Below are positions 1 to 9,112 of a DNA stretch of 64,000 nt, piece after piece. The stretch spans positions 248,001 through 312,000 of the forward strand of contig NZ_JANQBB010000004.1 of assembly GCF_024721975.1 (NCBI RefSeq). Reading direction: 5' to 3'. Below the pieces are notes generated by a model. It ran no database searches, was not told the origin of the DNA, and saw nothing but the letters and a program-made list of their open reading frames with translations. Every line of letters begins with the position of its first letter. The first letter of the stretch is position 1. This DNA is from Paenibacillus endoradicis. GTDB lineage: Bacteria; Bacillota; Bacilli; Paenibacillales; Paenibacillaceae. Both the position numbers and the translations under genes were made by a program.

Positions 1-1
1 G

Positions 2-457
2 TTAGCGATGGGTATTGTACCGATGGGGCAGTTTGAACTTGTTGAAGATATGGTTCGCCTTAATGATCAAGCCAAGGAACAATCAGGATCAGCTGTTATT
101 GTAATTAGTATTTTTGCTCTCATTGTTACAATAGCTACTGCATTCATGACGGCAGTTATGCGTAAAAAGGAATATGCTATTTATAAAGTTAATGGATACA
201 GCAATGGTCATTTGTCTAAAGTTTCTTTTGTTGAATCTTTATTGGTTGGAGTGGCAGCTATAGCGTTATTTATAGTGACATCCCCGCTCATTAATATAGC
301 CATGAAGTCATTTGCGGATGCTTCTATTATGAATATCCAATCATTCTCGGTAGCTAGTGGGTTGATCGTTGTACTAAGCATTTTATGTGGACTGATCGCT
401 TCAATTGTTGTGATTACTGTAAATGTGCTTAATAGTTTGAAATCAGGTGATAGATAA
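2..457 (+). CDS. ABC transporter permease, FtsX-type, C-terminal part
   Basis: This is the 3' end of a gene that begins before the window; the reading frame is open from base 2. The visible ~150 residues hold three hydrophobic segments (about residues 28-50, 70-95 and 115-140) separated by a short basic loop (RKKEYAIYKVNGYS), the usual FtsX-domain pattern where the loop between the first two helices carries a K-x-x-G-Y/A signature. It would form the membrane channel or mechanotransmitter of an exporter. Its TAA stop shares one base with the ATG of the next gene, which encodes the ATPase, so the two are translationally coupled and probably act together. The substrate cannot be told from the sequence. 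Confidence 0.8.
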   Translation, partial: LAMGIVPMGQFELVEDMVRLNDQAKEQSGSAVIVISIFALIVTIATAFMTAVMRKKEYAIYKVNGYSNGHLSKVSFVESLLVGVAAIALFIVTSPLINIAMKSFADASIMNIQSFSVASGLIVVLSILCGLIASIVVITVNVLNSLKSGDR

Positions 458-2313
458 TGATTACTCTAGATAATGTTACGAAGAAGTACGGCGAGCTAAC
501 GGTACTGAATCGTATTAACTATCAGTTTCGCAATACAGGAATAACTTGTGTGCTTGGGGCATCTGGAAGCGGGAAGAGTACTTTATTGAACCTAATAGCT
601 GGGTTTGATTCTGATTATAGTGGTCATATAACGGTATGTGATGAGAGAATTACAACGATGACTTCAGGTGAACTTTGTCAATACCGGAAAAATCATATCG
701 GCTTCGTCTTCCAAGGTTATAATCTCATAAGTGGTTACACCGTTACTGAAAATATATTGCTTGCTGCTGAATTAAATGGGAAACCACTAGAAGAAAATAA
801 AGTGAGCATAGTAGCTCTTCTAACAAAACTAGGGATGGAAACGAAGGCAGAAGAAAAGGTAGAAAATCTATCAGGCGGGCAGAAGCAGCGCGTAGCCATT
901 GCGAGAGCTTTAGTGAATGATCCTCAAATTCTATTTGCGGATGAACCGACGGGAGCACTTGATCGGGAGCTATCCAATCAGATTATGGATATTTTACAAG
1001 AGATAGCGAAAGATCGACTAGTCGTAGTTATTACTCATGATCGTAAATTGTGTGCGTGGTCTAATGAAATTATATCGATTGTGAATGAGAAGCTAGAAGT
1101 CGTTTCATCTGAAGCAGAATCTAAGGCGCTTGAAATAATGCAAGGAGCGACACAAGCCATAACAAATGTTACTAAGGCAGAAGCTTGCACAACATTACAA
1201 TATCATAACGACCAAAACAGATCATCTATCTGGAAGCGAGCTATGCAAAATTACAAAGTTCGTCTGTTGCGCTATATCGCAGTTAGTGTTGTTATTGCAT
1301 TAGCTATATCTTTATTCATAGTGTCTCTTTCATCAAGTAATAGGATGGGTAATTCTATTACTGAATTTACAGAAAAAAATACGGCATTTAATAACGGCTA
1401 CATTGCAATGAAAAATCAGGAGCAAGATCCATATTTATTATTAAGCGAAGATAGTAGAATTGAAAATGTTTATTATCAGTATATAATGAATGATATTTTT
1501 CTTACCGTTAATGATAAAATAGTTAGTTTTGAAGAAAAAATACCAATGCCAAAAGCTACTGAAACGATGTCTTATGGAATTATGCCAAGAATCGGCGAGA
1601 AAGAGATTGCGATTACGCCAAGCGTCGGTAAGCAATTCGCACATAATATCCATGAACTTATAGGGCAGCAGTTAACAGTTGAACATGAAGGTAACAGTTA
1701 TCAGCTAACGATTAGTGGAATTTATAACGCAGCATATGATGACTTTTTTGTCAGTAGCGATGTGGAGCAAGCGATGAACGGAGTTGTAAGGAAAGAAAAT
1801 CCACTATCCATTTCTTATGATGTTACAAACTTCTCTGATATTGTAACTGTAACGGAGGAACTAGCTGACCGCAATATAGCAACCAAAACGGCAGTGGAAC
1901 AGGTTGCTTCTTTGGAAAAAACTTTCGACCATTTACAGAAGCTATTTTTCATTATCTCTATAATAATATTATTGATTGCGCTGTTCATCAGTATCGTATT
2001 GTTGTCTAAGCAAGCTAATAGTCGATACCGTGAAATAGGGGTGTTAGCAGCACTTGGTTATAATAAGCGGTGGATTAGTGGGATTATAGCAGCGGAAAAC
2101 ATTCTGCTTGCTTGTACAGCAACGACACTCAGTATAGTAATGTACTTCATAATTAATTATTTATACAGTATGTTGCTAGGTGGCGAAATGAGTGTACAGT
2201 TGTTACAGATTGTTGTTACTGTAATATCAACATTTGTCATTATTATTATGTTGAGTTCGATTGTAACTAGGAAATTAATTGCCACTGAACCAGCTGAAGC
2301 ACTTCGGAAATAA
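457..2313 (+). CDS. ABC transporter ATP-binding protein fused to FtsX permease (MacB-like)
   Basis: 618 residues. Residues 1-220 are a LolD/MacB-type ATPase with Walker A GASGSGKST, Q-loop in FVFQGYNLI, signature LSGGQKQR, Walker B ILFADEPTGALD and a switch His in VVITHD. A first transmembrane helix lies near residues 270-290, followed by a large extracytoplasmic domain, and three helices lie in the last ~120 residues, with the FtsX-like motif SRYREIGVLAALGYNKRW. The MacB-like arrangement suggests export or antimicrobial peptide defence rather than nutrient uptake. It overlaps the upstream permease gene by one base. The convergent two-component genes downstream could be its regulator, as in Bce-like modules, but the kinase here has a large sensor loop unlike BceS, so that link is only inference. 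Confidence 0.85.
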   Translation: MITLDNVTKKYGELTVLNRINYQFRNTGITCVLGASGSGKSTLLNLIAGFDSDYSGHITVCDERITTMTSGELCQYRKNHIGFVFQGYNLISGYTVTENILLAAELNGKPLEENKVSIVALLTKLGMETKAEEKVENLSGGQKQRVAIARALVNDPQILFADEPTGALDRELSNQIMDILQEIAKDRLVVVITHDRKLCAWSNEIISIVNEKLEVVSSEAESKALEIMQGATQAITNVTKAEACTTLQYHNDQNRSSIWKRAMQNYKVRLLRYIAVSVVIALAISLFIVSLSSSNRMGNSITEFTEKNTAFNNGYIAMKNQEQDPYLLLSEDSRIENVYYQYIMNDIFLTVNDKIVSFEEKIPMPKATETMSYGIMPRIGEKEIAITPSVGKQFAHNIHELIGQQLTVEHEGNSYQLTISGIYNAAYDDFFVSSDVEQAMNGVVRKENPLSISYDVTNFSDIVTVTEELADRNIATKTAVEQVASLEKTFDHLQKLFFIISIIILLIALFISIVLLSKQANSRYREIGVLAALGYNKRWISGIIAAENILLACTATTLSIVMYFIINYLYSMLLGGEMSVQLLQIVVTVISTFVIIIMLSSIVTRKLIATEPAEALRK

Positions 2314-2365
2314 TAATTTTATGGTGTAAGGCGATTGTTAGAAAATAAGAATAGAGTATGAACTT

Positions 2366-2414
2366 GAAGTGTACCTCAATTGTTAGTAGTGTCTAAAAAA
2401 TTGAGGTACACTTC
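2366..2414. terminator. bidirectional Rho-independent terminator
   Basis: A 16-bp perfect inverted repeat (GAAGTGTACCTCAATT and its complement) with a 17-base loop lies between the convergent ABC gene and histidine kinase gene. It has a run of A on one side and T-rich sequence on the other, so it can serve both strands. Confidence 0.75.
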
Positions 2415-2465
2415 ATTTCTTTAAGGGCGTCACTTCAGTGTTACTTCAGTTTTTAGATTGTTTTG

Positions 2466-4130
2466 TTACGTATTATGTTGCAGGGGAAGCGTAAAATAAA
2501 ACATTACACCATCTTTTTCATTACATACACCATATTCACTTTCATGTAGCTGTAGAATAGCTTTAACAATAGATAGGCCGATACCAGTTCCGCCAAACTC
2601 ACGGCTACCTGATCGATCTGCTCGGTAGAAGGTATCCCAAATATAGTGCAGTTCTTCTTCAGGAATTGGTTGTCCCTCATTTTTAATTTCTAATCGTACA
2701 TTGGAGTGCTCAATCTTCACTCGTACTTCTAGATGTCCTTGAATGGGCATATGGCGAATAGCGTTGCTCAGTAAGTTGATAAGTACCTGTTCCAAACGCT
2801 GTCGATCCGAATGTACCCATAATTCTTCGATATCTATACCAATGAATTGGGGATGAATCGATTTATCAACTAGGAGCGGGGCTAATTTAACGAATACTGA
2901 TCTGATCGTTTCTTGCAATGGAACCCTTGACCAATGTAGTGCAAAGCGACCGCTTTCCAATTGGGATAAGTCCAATAAGTCAGTGACAAGTCGAGCCATT
3001 CGTTCTGACTCTTCGATGATCACTGTTGCGTATTTGTCGCGTTTCAAACCTTGAGTAACATTATCTTTGAGAGCTTCAGCATAACCTTGAATCAGACTGA
3101 CTGGCGTTTGCAATTCATGCGACACGCTTGCTACAAATTGCTTGCGAAGTTGCTCAAGTTGTTTTTCCTTCTCTATATCGGCTTGCAGTTTCGTATTTGC
3201 TTCCTGTAAATCAGCCATCGATTGCTGTAAATTTTGAGCGAGGCTGTTCATCGTACCTGCTAGCTGACCGATTTCATCCTTTCGGTTTGTCTTCACAACT
3301 GCCGTGAAATCAAGTTTATTCAAGCGCATAGCAAGTTTGTTCAATTGTATAAGTGGCAATGTAATGGTGCGCGAAAGAAAATAAGCAAACAATAATATCG
3401 GTAGAGCAGCAAGTAGATAGATATAAATATAAAATCTGCTCATCACTTGGACGGCATCACCTACTGGTTGAAGTGTAGCTAGTGCAATAAGATAAGCATC
3501 TCCGTCCAATGTATGTACTGTGCTTGGAAGTTTGACTGCTGCGATGAGTAAGTTTTCATGATCCGCCTCTAGTGATGGTATTTGGGTTACTTGCACTTCT
3601 CCTGCTGTAGATAGGTTATTGAATCGGTTGGTATCCTCTAACCATATGCTTAAAGCGCCTGATAGCTGCTCATTATAGCGATTAACATAGGTTGCTGGAA
3701 CAAGTTTTTGCATGCCAGCATTTTCATCTTCCAAGAGTGATCGTTCAATAGCTTGAAAAGAATCGGAATGTATAGCTATATCATAGGTAGGCTGAATAGT
3801 AGACGACGGCTTCATCGGAATTGCGGGTATTGCATTATAGCCACCAGTGTAAACGTTGATCTGATTACCTTGCTTATATAACATGGCTGTTAGTCCATAA
3901 AAACGTTGTTCGAAATTAAGCACTTCGGCTGGTTTAGTGTCTAATTCGTACTCTCCGTCGGCATATTTTTGATAGATGATTTCCAATTGCTCTGATAGTT
4001 CATTTGATTTTTGTCTGTTATAAAAGGAACCAAAAAAGGCAGTTTGCAGTATCATCCATAGGATGATAAACAACATCATAGCGACTAACGTAAACCAAAA
4101 TATTTTGAAAGACAATCGTTCTCGCTTCAT
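2466..4130 (-). CDS. sensor histidine kinase (HAMP, HisKA, HATPase)
   Basis: 554 residues. An N-terminal membrane helix (about 14-34) and a second (about 235-255) flank a ~200-residue extracytoplasmic sensor region. A HAMP linker follows, then the dimerisation domain with the phosphoacceptor His in SHELQTPVSLIQGY, and an ATPase domain with N-box NLLSNAIRH and G-box GGTGIGLSIV. The PhoR/ResE-like layout fits the OmpR-type regulator gene just upstream on the same strand, 7 bases away, so the pair is one operon read leftward. The stimulus is not evident. The neighbouring exporter is read in the opposite direction and ends against this gene. Confidence 0.9.
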   Translation of the reverse strand: MKRERLSFKIFWFTLVAMMLFIILWMILQTAFFGSFYNRQKSNELSEQLEIIYQKYADGEYELDTKPAEVLNFEQRFYGLTAMLYKQGNQINVYTGGYNAIPAIPMKPSSTIQPTYDIAIHSDSFQAIERSLLEDENAGMQKLVPATYVNRYNEQLSGALSIWLEDTNRFNNLSTAGEVQVTQIPSLEADHENLLIAAVKLPSTVHTLDGDAYLIALATLQPVGDAVQVMSRFYIYIYLLAALPILLFAYFLSRTITLPLIQLNKLAMRLNKLDFTAVVKTNRKDEIGQLAGTMNSLAQNLQQSMADLQEANTKLQADIEKEKQLEQLRKQFVASVSHELQTPVSLIQGYAEALKDNVTQGLKRDKYATVIIEESERMARLVTDLLDLSQLESGRFALHWSRVPLQETIRSVFVKLAPLLVDKSIHPQFIGIDIEELWVHSDRQRLEQVLINLLSNAIRHMPIQGHLEVRVKIEHSNVRLEIKNEGQPIPEEELHYIWDTFYRADRSGSREFGGTGIGLSIVKAILQLHESEYGVCNEKDGVMFYFTLPLQHNT

Positions 4131-4137
4131 AATGACC

Positions 4138-4821
4138 TCATCGTTTCATTTGAAATTTGTAGCCAATGTTACGTACTGTTTGGATACAGTCAGCATTGTT
4201 TCCTAGCTTTTTACGAAGGCGTTTAATTTGCGTATCTACCGCGCGTGTATCCCCAAAGTAATCCATTCCCCATAAACGATCCAGTAAATTATCTCTTGTT
4301 AACACGCTATTGGGATGCTGAGAGAACAATAGCAACAGTTCATATTCTTTCGGCGTTAAGTCAAGTAGCTCACCGTTAAGATGCACTTCATGGGCATGTT
4401 CACTAATGACGATAGCTTGATTATTATTGGGTGGCGAAAGCTCATTGAGAGTATTCCAGCGGTTTAACAATGCTTTAATTTTAGCGATCAATAATTTAGG
4501 ACTGAATGGTTTCGTCACGTAATCATCAGCCCCTAATTCGTAGCCGTATAATTTATCCGAATCATCTGACCTGGCAGTTAACATGACAATGATAGTTTGA
4601 GAGTGAGTACGAAGCTGTTTGCATACTTCGAAGCCGTCTATTCCTGGCATCATAATATCAAGTATGACGAGATCGGGAGGCGTATGGCGAGCGTGTTCAA
4701 GTGCTTCGAAGCCGTTAGCTGCTTGTACAATATGATATCCCTCTTCTTCTAAATAATCTGCGACTAACTCCCTCATTCGAGGTTCATCTTCGACGATTAA
4801 TATTAAAGGCTGCTTAATCAT
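4138..4821 (-). CDS. OmpR-family response regulator
   Basis: A receiver domain occupies residues ~1-120: acidic pair in VEDEPR, phosphoacceptor Asp in LVILDIMMPGIDG, Thr/Ser in MLTARSD and Lys in YVTKPFS. A winged-helix Trans_reg_C domain follows, with the typical LTPKEYELLLLF and DTRAVDTQIKRLRKKL. I place the start at the ATG of MIKQPL. An ATG four codons further upstream (4833) lies directly against the AGAGGG ribosome site and is less likely. It forms an operon with the kinase downstream. Target promoters cannot be read from the window. Confidence 0.9.
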   Translation of the reverse strand: MIKQPLILIVEDEPRMRELVADYLEEEGYHIVQAANGFEALEHARHTPPDLVILDIMMPGIDGFEVCKQLRTHSQTIIVMLTARSDDSDKLYGYELGADDYVTKPFSPKLLIAKIKALLNRWNTLNELSPPNNNQAIVISEHAHEVHLNGELLDLTPKEYELLLLFSQHPNSVLTRDNLLDRLWGMDYFGDTRAVDTQIKRLRKKLGNNADCIQTVRNIGYKFQMKR

Positions 4822-4938
4822 TGTGTATTCCATCCCTCTTTTGTAACAAAAATTACTTCTTATTGAACAATAACAAACGGATTATGACAATACAACTTTC
4901 TATGCGTTTGTGTTACTTCATCTAACATTGGAATAGCA

Positions 4939-4964
4939 AGAGCCTTTCCACAGGGAAAGGCTCT
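4939..4964 (-). terminator. stem-loop after the Gly-rich repeat protein gene
   Basis: A perfect 11-bp stem (AGAGCCTTTCC / GGAAAGGCTCT) with a 4-base loop lies 17 bases after the stop of the minus-strand gene. The T-tract is weak, so termination may be partial. Confidence 0.6.
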
Positions 4965-4980
4965 AACTTGAATGATTATT

Positions 4981-6063
4981 TTATTCTTGGACTTTAAATT
5001 TTGATGGAGCACTGTTCGGTGAGTTAGAGTTACCTTGCCCAGCATTGTTACCAGCGCCTTTACCGTTGCCAGTACCTTGACCTTGACCGGCACCTTGTCC
5101 GTTGTTAGTACCTTGACCTTGCCCAGCGCCTTTACCGTTGCCAGTACCTTGACCTTGCCCAGCGCCTTTACCGTTGCCAGTACCTTGACCTTGCCCGGCA
5201 CCTTTACCGTTGCCAGTACCTTGACCTTGCCCAGTGCCTTTACCGTTACCAGCACCTTGTCCGTTACCAGTACCTTGTCCGTTACCAGTACCTTGTCCGT
5301 TGCCAGTGCCTTTACCATTGCCAGTACCTTGTCCGTTACCCGCACCTTGACCTTGGCCAGTACCTTGTCCGTTACCCGCACCTTGACCTTGGCCAGTACC
5401 TTGTCCGTTGCCCGCACCTTGACCTTGGCCAGTACCTTGTCCGTTGCCAGTACCTTGTCCGTTGCCAGTACCTTGTCCGTTACCAGTACCTTGTCCGTTA
5501 CCAGTACCTTGTCCATTACCAGTACCTTGTCCATTACCAGTACCTTGTCCGTTACCAGTACCTTGTCCGTTGCCAGTACCTTGTCCATTACCAGTACCTT
5601 GTCCATTACCAGTACCTTGTCCGTTGCCAGTACCTTTACCGTTGCCAGTACCTTGTCCGTTACCAGTACCTTGACCTTGCCCAGTACCTTTACCGTTGCC
5701 AGTACCTTTAGATGAAGGGAACTTCAGAGTTGAATAAGAGTAAGTGATTGATTGGAATGTCAGATTATCAACCGCACCTGTAACAGGTAGACCGTGTTGT
5801 TTTTGATAGTATTTAACACCTCGAGCAGTAGTTCTATCGTACTTGCCATTAATTTTACCTTCATAGCTACCAAGAGATTTTAACATCCCTTGAATGACAT
5901 ATACATCGGGTCCTTGAGCACCTTTCCCAACAGCTAATGCTACGTTGGACATCGACAACACGAGCATGAAGGCTAGTGCAAAAACACCAATATACTTTCC
6001 TAAAGTCTTTTTCGTTATAGTTCTTGTTCTGAAAGAACTAAAAATTGATTCCCATTTCTTCAA
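4981..6063 (-). CDS. secreted peptidoglycan-binding protein with Gly-rich hexapeptide repeats
   Basis: 360 residues. A basic N-terminus precedes a signal or anchor helix (about residues 25-45, ending NVALA). A PG_binding_1 domain follows (about 48-110; QGPDVYVIQGML, YDRTTARGVKYYQKQHGLPVTG), which binds peptidoglycan in spore or wall hydrolases. From about residue 119 to 345 the chain is hexapeptides of the type GTGNGQ, GTGQGQ, GTGNGK and GAGQGQ, with no hydrophobic or aromatic residue and Lys as the only charge. No catalytic domain is present. It is likely a wall-attached, extended, hydrophilic surface polymer or matrix protein. It is a single-gene unit. The coding repeats are almost identical at DNA level, so copy number should vary. 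The function is unknown. Confidence 0.8.
   Translation of the reverse strand: MKKWESIFSSFRTRTITKKTLGKYIGVFALAFMLVLSMSNVALAVGKGAQGPDVYVIQGMLKSLGSYEGKINGKYDRTTARGVKYYQKQHGLPVTGAVDNLTFQSITYSYSTLKFPSSKGTGNGKGTGQGQGTGNGQGTGNGKGTGNGQGTGNGQGTGNGQGTGNGQGTGNGQGTGNGQGTGNGQGTGNGQGTGNGQGTGNGQGTGNGQGTGQGQGAGNGQGTGQGQGAGNGQGTGQGQGAGNGQGTGNGKGTGNGQGTGNGQGTGNGQGAGNGKGTGQGQGTGNGKGAGQGQGTGNGKGAGQGQGTGNGKGAGQGQGTNNGQGAGQGQGTGNGKGAGNNAGQGNSNSPNSAPSKFKVQE
5060..5715 (-). repeat. tandem 18-bp coding repeat
   Basis: Roughly 36 copies of an 18-base unit (plus-strand form ACCTTGTCCGTTGCCAGT with a few variants, for example ACCTTGACCTTGCCCAGT and ACCTTTACCGTTGCCAGT), encoding the hexapeptides GTGNGQ, GTGQGQ and GTGNGK. 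The unit length is a multiple of three, so gains or losses by slippage or recombination keep the frame. Because the unit lacks stop codons in several frames, long open frames also appear on the opposite strand; these are artefacts. Confidence 0.9.
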
Positions 6064-6276
6064 CTAACACACCATCCTTAAGAGTAAGTATTTTCTTCAA
6101 CAGAGTTACTTTTCCCAAAAAAGAATTAAATATTGATCATTTTCAGAAGATTTTATAAAAAGAGAGTTTGCCCATTATGAAAAACTATGTTTTTCTAAAA
6201 TAGATGCCTGATTTTCGGCTACGAAAGTCGTAAGGGAAGGGTATAATAAACTTATTCTTAAAATGTAGGTGTCAAC

Positions 6277-7335
6277 ATGATAAATAACCAAGAACGAAAA
6301 GCCGAATATTATAAAGCGCTTATTGAGAAAAGATCCGAATACGAAGGTGTCTTCTATGTGGGCGTTACGTCTACCGGCGTGTTTTGCCGACCGACTTGTC
6401 CGGCTAGGAAACCAAAGTACAATAATTGCGAATTCTACGAGACAGCGCAGCAGGCGCTTCTAGCTTCCTTCCGTCCCTGTCAGCGTTGCCGTCCCTTGTC
6501 ACATCCGAATCAAGTTTCGGACATTGTCCGGTTCCTCGTCGAGGCGGTTGAGCAGAACCCAGAGAAGCGATGGAAGGGGCAAGATTTCAGGGATTTGTCT
6601 ATCGACGAATCTACTGCCCGCCGTCAGTTCAAGAAGCGCTTCGGTATGACATTCGTTGAATATGCCAGGGCTCGTCGAATGGGATTGGCCTTGAAGAGCA
6701 TCCGATCGGGGGAGAAAATTATTAACACACAAATAGCTTCAGGTTACGATTCCAGCAGTGGTTTCAGAGACGCATTTTCTCGCATCATGGGCGCACCTCC
6801 TACGCGTCTGGACGATAGCCGAATTCTCAAAGCAGCGTGGTTGGACACTCAGCTCGGCCCTATGGTCGCTATAGCAGACGAGAGCGAGCTGTATCTCTTG
6901 GAGTTCGTAGATCGCAGAGGATTAGAACGCGAAGTTGAGCGGCTTAGAAAAAAAATGAAAGTGGCGATTATTCCGGGACAAACATTACCTATCCAGTCGA
7001 TGGAACGAGAACTCACTCAATATTTCCAAGGGGTTTTAACTGAATTCAAGACGCCACTACATCTAATAGGATCGCCTTTTCAGCAAGGCGTGTGGGATCA
7101 ATTAAGACAAATTCCACCGGGGGAAACCCGTTCCTACGCTGACATCGCATTGGCACTTGGCAAACCGACTGCTTATCGCGCAGTAGCGCAAGCGAACGGT
7201 GCCAATCAATTGGCGATTGTCATTCCCTGTCACCGTGTGATCAACTCCGATGGCGAGCTCGGAGGATATGGAGGCGGCGTCGCACGCAAAGAATGGCTTC
7301 TGAATCATGAGAAAAGAGGGACTTCAAACAAATAA
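6277..7335 (+). CDS. ada: bifunctional regulator and DNA repair methyltransferase Ada
   Basis: 352 residues, matching full-length Ada (about 354 in E. coli). The N-terminal zinc/methylphosphotriester domain shows the four cysteines (VFCRPTCPAR ... NNCEF ... PCQRCRP); the first Cys accepts methyl from phosphotriesters and switches the protein on. An AraC-type helix-turn-helix follows (about 85-180). The C-terminal O6-alkylguanine methyltransferase domain holds the acceptor Cys in IPCHRV, with the winged helix in RAVAQANGAN. A TATAAT box lies about 30 bases before the ATG, and AGGTG precedes it. In bacilli this activity is often split into adaA and adaB; here it is fused. The remnant of a PEP-mutase-like gene overlaps its 3' end. 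Confidence 0.93.
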   Translation: MINNQERKAEYYKALIEKRSEYEGVFYVGVTSTGVFCRPTCPARKPKYNNCEFYETAQQALLASFRPCQRCRPLSHPNQVSDIVRFLVEAVEQNPEKRWKGQDFRDLSIDESTARRQFKKRFGMTFVEYARARRMGLALKSIRSGEKIINTQIASGYDSSSGFRDAFSRIMGAPPTRLDDSRILKAAWLDTQLGPMVAIADESELYLLEFVDRRGLEREVERLRKKMKVAIIPGQTLPIQSMERELTQYFQGVLTEFKTPLHLIGSPFQQGVWDQLRQIPPGETRSYADIALALGKPTAYRAVAQANGANQLAIVIPCHRVINSDGELGGYGGGVARKEWLLNHEKRGTSNK

Positions 7336-7471
7336 AAATCAACTTGAGCAAGCACAGAAATTTCACAAATTACACAGAAGCGACAGCCCGCTCATTCTCG
7401 TCAACGCATGGGATGCCGGAAGCGCATGGACCATGCACTTTGAAAACCATCAACACCCGACACGACATTGA
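7307..7471 (+). pseudogene. truncated isocitrate lyase/PEP mutase family gene
   Basis: An open frame of 54 codons overlaps the end of ada by 29 bases. Its residues include QAQKFHKLHRSDSPLILVNA followed by WDAGSAW. This matches the conserved start of the isocitrate lyase/phosphoenolpyruvate mutase family (F-x-x-L-H-x-x-x-x-P-L-x-L-x-N-A-W-D-A-G-S-A). After WDAGSAW the similarity stops, the frame runs into unrelated residues and ends at a TGA, and a terminator follows within 40 bases. A full gene is about 250-280 codons, so nearly all of it has been deleted. The short stretch up to the terminator may be the junction or the last codons of the lost gene; I cannot tell. Confidence 0.6.
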
Positions 7472-7505
7472 CGAACTGCTTCAGGACAAAGTCACTCTTA
7501 ACATG

Positions 7506-7550
7506 AAAAAGCCCCAAATGTTAGTTATAACTAACATTTGGGTGCTTTTA
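7506..7550. terminator. bidirectional Rho-independent terminator
   Basis: A perfect 12-bp stem (CCCAAATGTTAG / CTAACATTTGGG) with loop TTATAA is flanked by AAAAAG on the left and GCTTTTA on the right. It ends transcription of ada on one strand and of the symporter gene on the other. Confidence 0.85.
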
Positions 7551-7597
7551 TTTCTATAGCGAGGATAGAGGTTGTTAATTTATATGAGTATAGATTA

Positions 7598-8965
7598 TTA
7601 TACTGCTTGCAATTCAATCTCTTCATCGTCATTACGATTGAAAGCTTCGCGATCGAATTCACCTTCGGAATTTGCTACAAGTAAAGATGTTACGGTAGTA
7701 CCAGTTGCATTGACTGCCGTACGACCCATATCAATAAGTGCTTCAACACCAGCAACAATACCAATGCCTTCTAGTGGCAAACCAAGAGCTGTTAGTACGA
7801 CAGTTGTAGAAATAACAGCGGGACCAGGTACTCCAGCTACACCAATTGACGATATAATGCTAACAACGACTAGAATAATATAGTCTGTTCCAGTTAATGT
7901 AATGCCGTAAACCTGTGCAGTAAATACGGCAACAATTGCTGGCCATATCCCACCGCAAGCATTAAAGTTAACAGATGCCCCTAACGGAGCTACAAAACTA
8001 GCAATTCGTGGAGAAATATGCAAACGTTTTGTAATAACATCTAGGTTCACAGGAAGCGTTGCATAGCTACTGCGAGTTGTAAATGCAACTGCAATCGTTG
8101 GGTAAATTTTCTTGAAAAATTTAATCGGATTTACTCTTGCAACAAAGAATACTAGACCACCAAAGACAAGAACAAAATGAATAATCATTGCGACATAAGA
8201 AGTGACAATAATGCTACCAAGTTCTTGCAATGTATCCAAGCCATAGCGAGCTGTAATTCCAGCGATTAGTGCAAAGACGCCATATGGTGTCAATCGAATG
8301 ACAAACTTAACAACTTGATGTAGTACTTGTGTTGCCGACTGAATAAGATCACGAATTGGTTTTACAGATTCTTCATTTTTAGAACCGACTTTTATAATAG
8401 CAACAGCAAGGAAAATAGCGAAAATTAGTAATGGAACAACCTTACCATTTGCTGCTTCGTTGAATGGGTTAGAAGGGACAAGATCTAGAATAACTTGTGA
8501 AAATGTAGGTATTTCACGTGCTACGAATCCGTCTGGTACCACTTCTTGAATACCCTTGCCGGGATTCATAATTAAAGCGACAGATAAACCGATGATCGAA
8601 GCAACGCCGGTTGTACCTAGAAACCAAGCAAACGTTTTGAAACCAATTTTTCGTAAATAATCTAGACTAGTTAACGATGATATACTATTTAATACAAGTA
8701 CAAAAACTAGAGGAATAACTAGCATCCGAATGAGACTTACATAGATGCTTCCGAATGTAGTGATTGCTTTATATTCGAGTGCGCCCAAACTTTGAAATAA
8801 GATACCTACTCCTAAACCTATACCTAAACCTATGAGTACTCGTTTGCCAAAACTTACTCTCTTACGTGCTAAATAATACAGTATTCCAAATACAAAAATT
8901 GATGTGACAAAGCCATACCAATTTGTTTGGATTGCTAATAAAAAGTTGTTATTTATTGTATCCAT
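7598..8965 (-). CDS. tcyP: dicarboxylate/cystine:cation symporter, TcyP-like
   Basis: 455 residues with about eight to ten membrane helices and the DAACS (SDF) family fold. The C-terminal half has a re-entrant region around SSYATLPVNLDVITKRL, the segment SVNFNACGGIWPAI where glutamate carriers have a M-D-G-T motif, and LIDMGRTAVNATG, which resembles the L-cystine carriers TcyP and YdjN (IDMGRTALN) more than GltP. It would import cystine or a related substrate using an ion gradient. It is a single gene. I place the start at ATG 8965, with AGGGGG eight bases upstream; an adjacent GTG is possible. The family assignment is firm and the cystine specificity is moderate. Confidence 0.8.
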   Translation of the reverse strand: MDTINNNFLLAIQTNWYGFVTSIFVFGILYYLARKRVSFGKRVLIGLGIGLGVGILFQSLGALEYKAITTFGSIYVSLIRMLVIPLVFVLVLNSISSLTSLDYLRKIGFKTFAWFLGTTGVASIIGLSVALIMNPGKGIQEVVPDGFVAREIPTFSQVILDLVPSNPFNEAANGKVVPLLIFAIFLAVAIIKVGSKNEESVKPIRDLIQSATQVLHQVVKFVIRLTPYGVFALIAGITARYGLDTLQELGSIIVTSYVAMIIHFVLVFGGLVFFVARVNPIKFFKKIYPTIAVAFTTRSSYATLPVNLDVITKRLHISPRIASFVAPLGASVNFNACGGIWPAIVAVFTAQVYGITLTGTDYIILVVVSIISSIGVAGVPGPAVISTTVVLTALGLPLEGIGIVAGVEALIDMGRTAVNATGTTVTSLLVANSEGEFDREAFNRNDDEEIELQAV

Positions 8966-9112
8966 CACAATTTCCCCCTAAACCAAGTTGTTTAATATGA
9001 ATTACAATTTCAATTTACATACGTTGGCTATAAAAGTCAATTTATTTTTTTTGGGGAAAACTAGTTCTAAAAAATAAATCCGATAAAACCTATAGGAATA
9101 AATAAAAATGTG

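Noticed and set aside
5035..5715. Long Ser/Thr/Leu-rich and Pro-rich open frames on the plus strand, and a Val/Lys/Asp-rich frame at 4860-5606 on the minus strand
   Set aside because: They are shadow frames produced by the 18-base coding repeat, which lacks stops in several frames. Only the minus-strand frame 4981-6063 has a signal peptide and a known domain.
5060..5715. Possible CRISPR array
   Set aside because: The units are contiguous 18-base repeats with no spacers and lie in a coding frame.
7344..7559. 71-codon plus-strand frame after ada
   Set aside because: It is out of frame with the recognisable PEP-mutase-like remnant and ends inside the terminator; no family match.
7572..7883. 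103-codon plus-strand frame
   Set aside because: Antisense shadow of the symporter gene, Ala/Thr/Ser-rich as expected.
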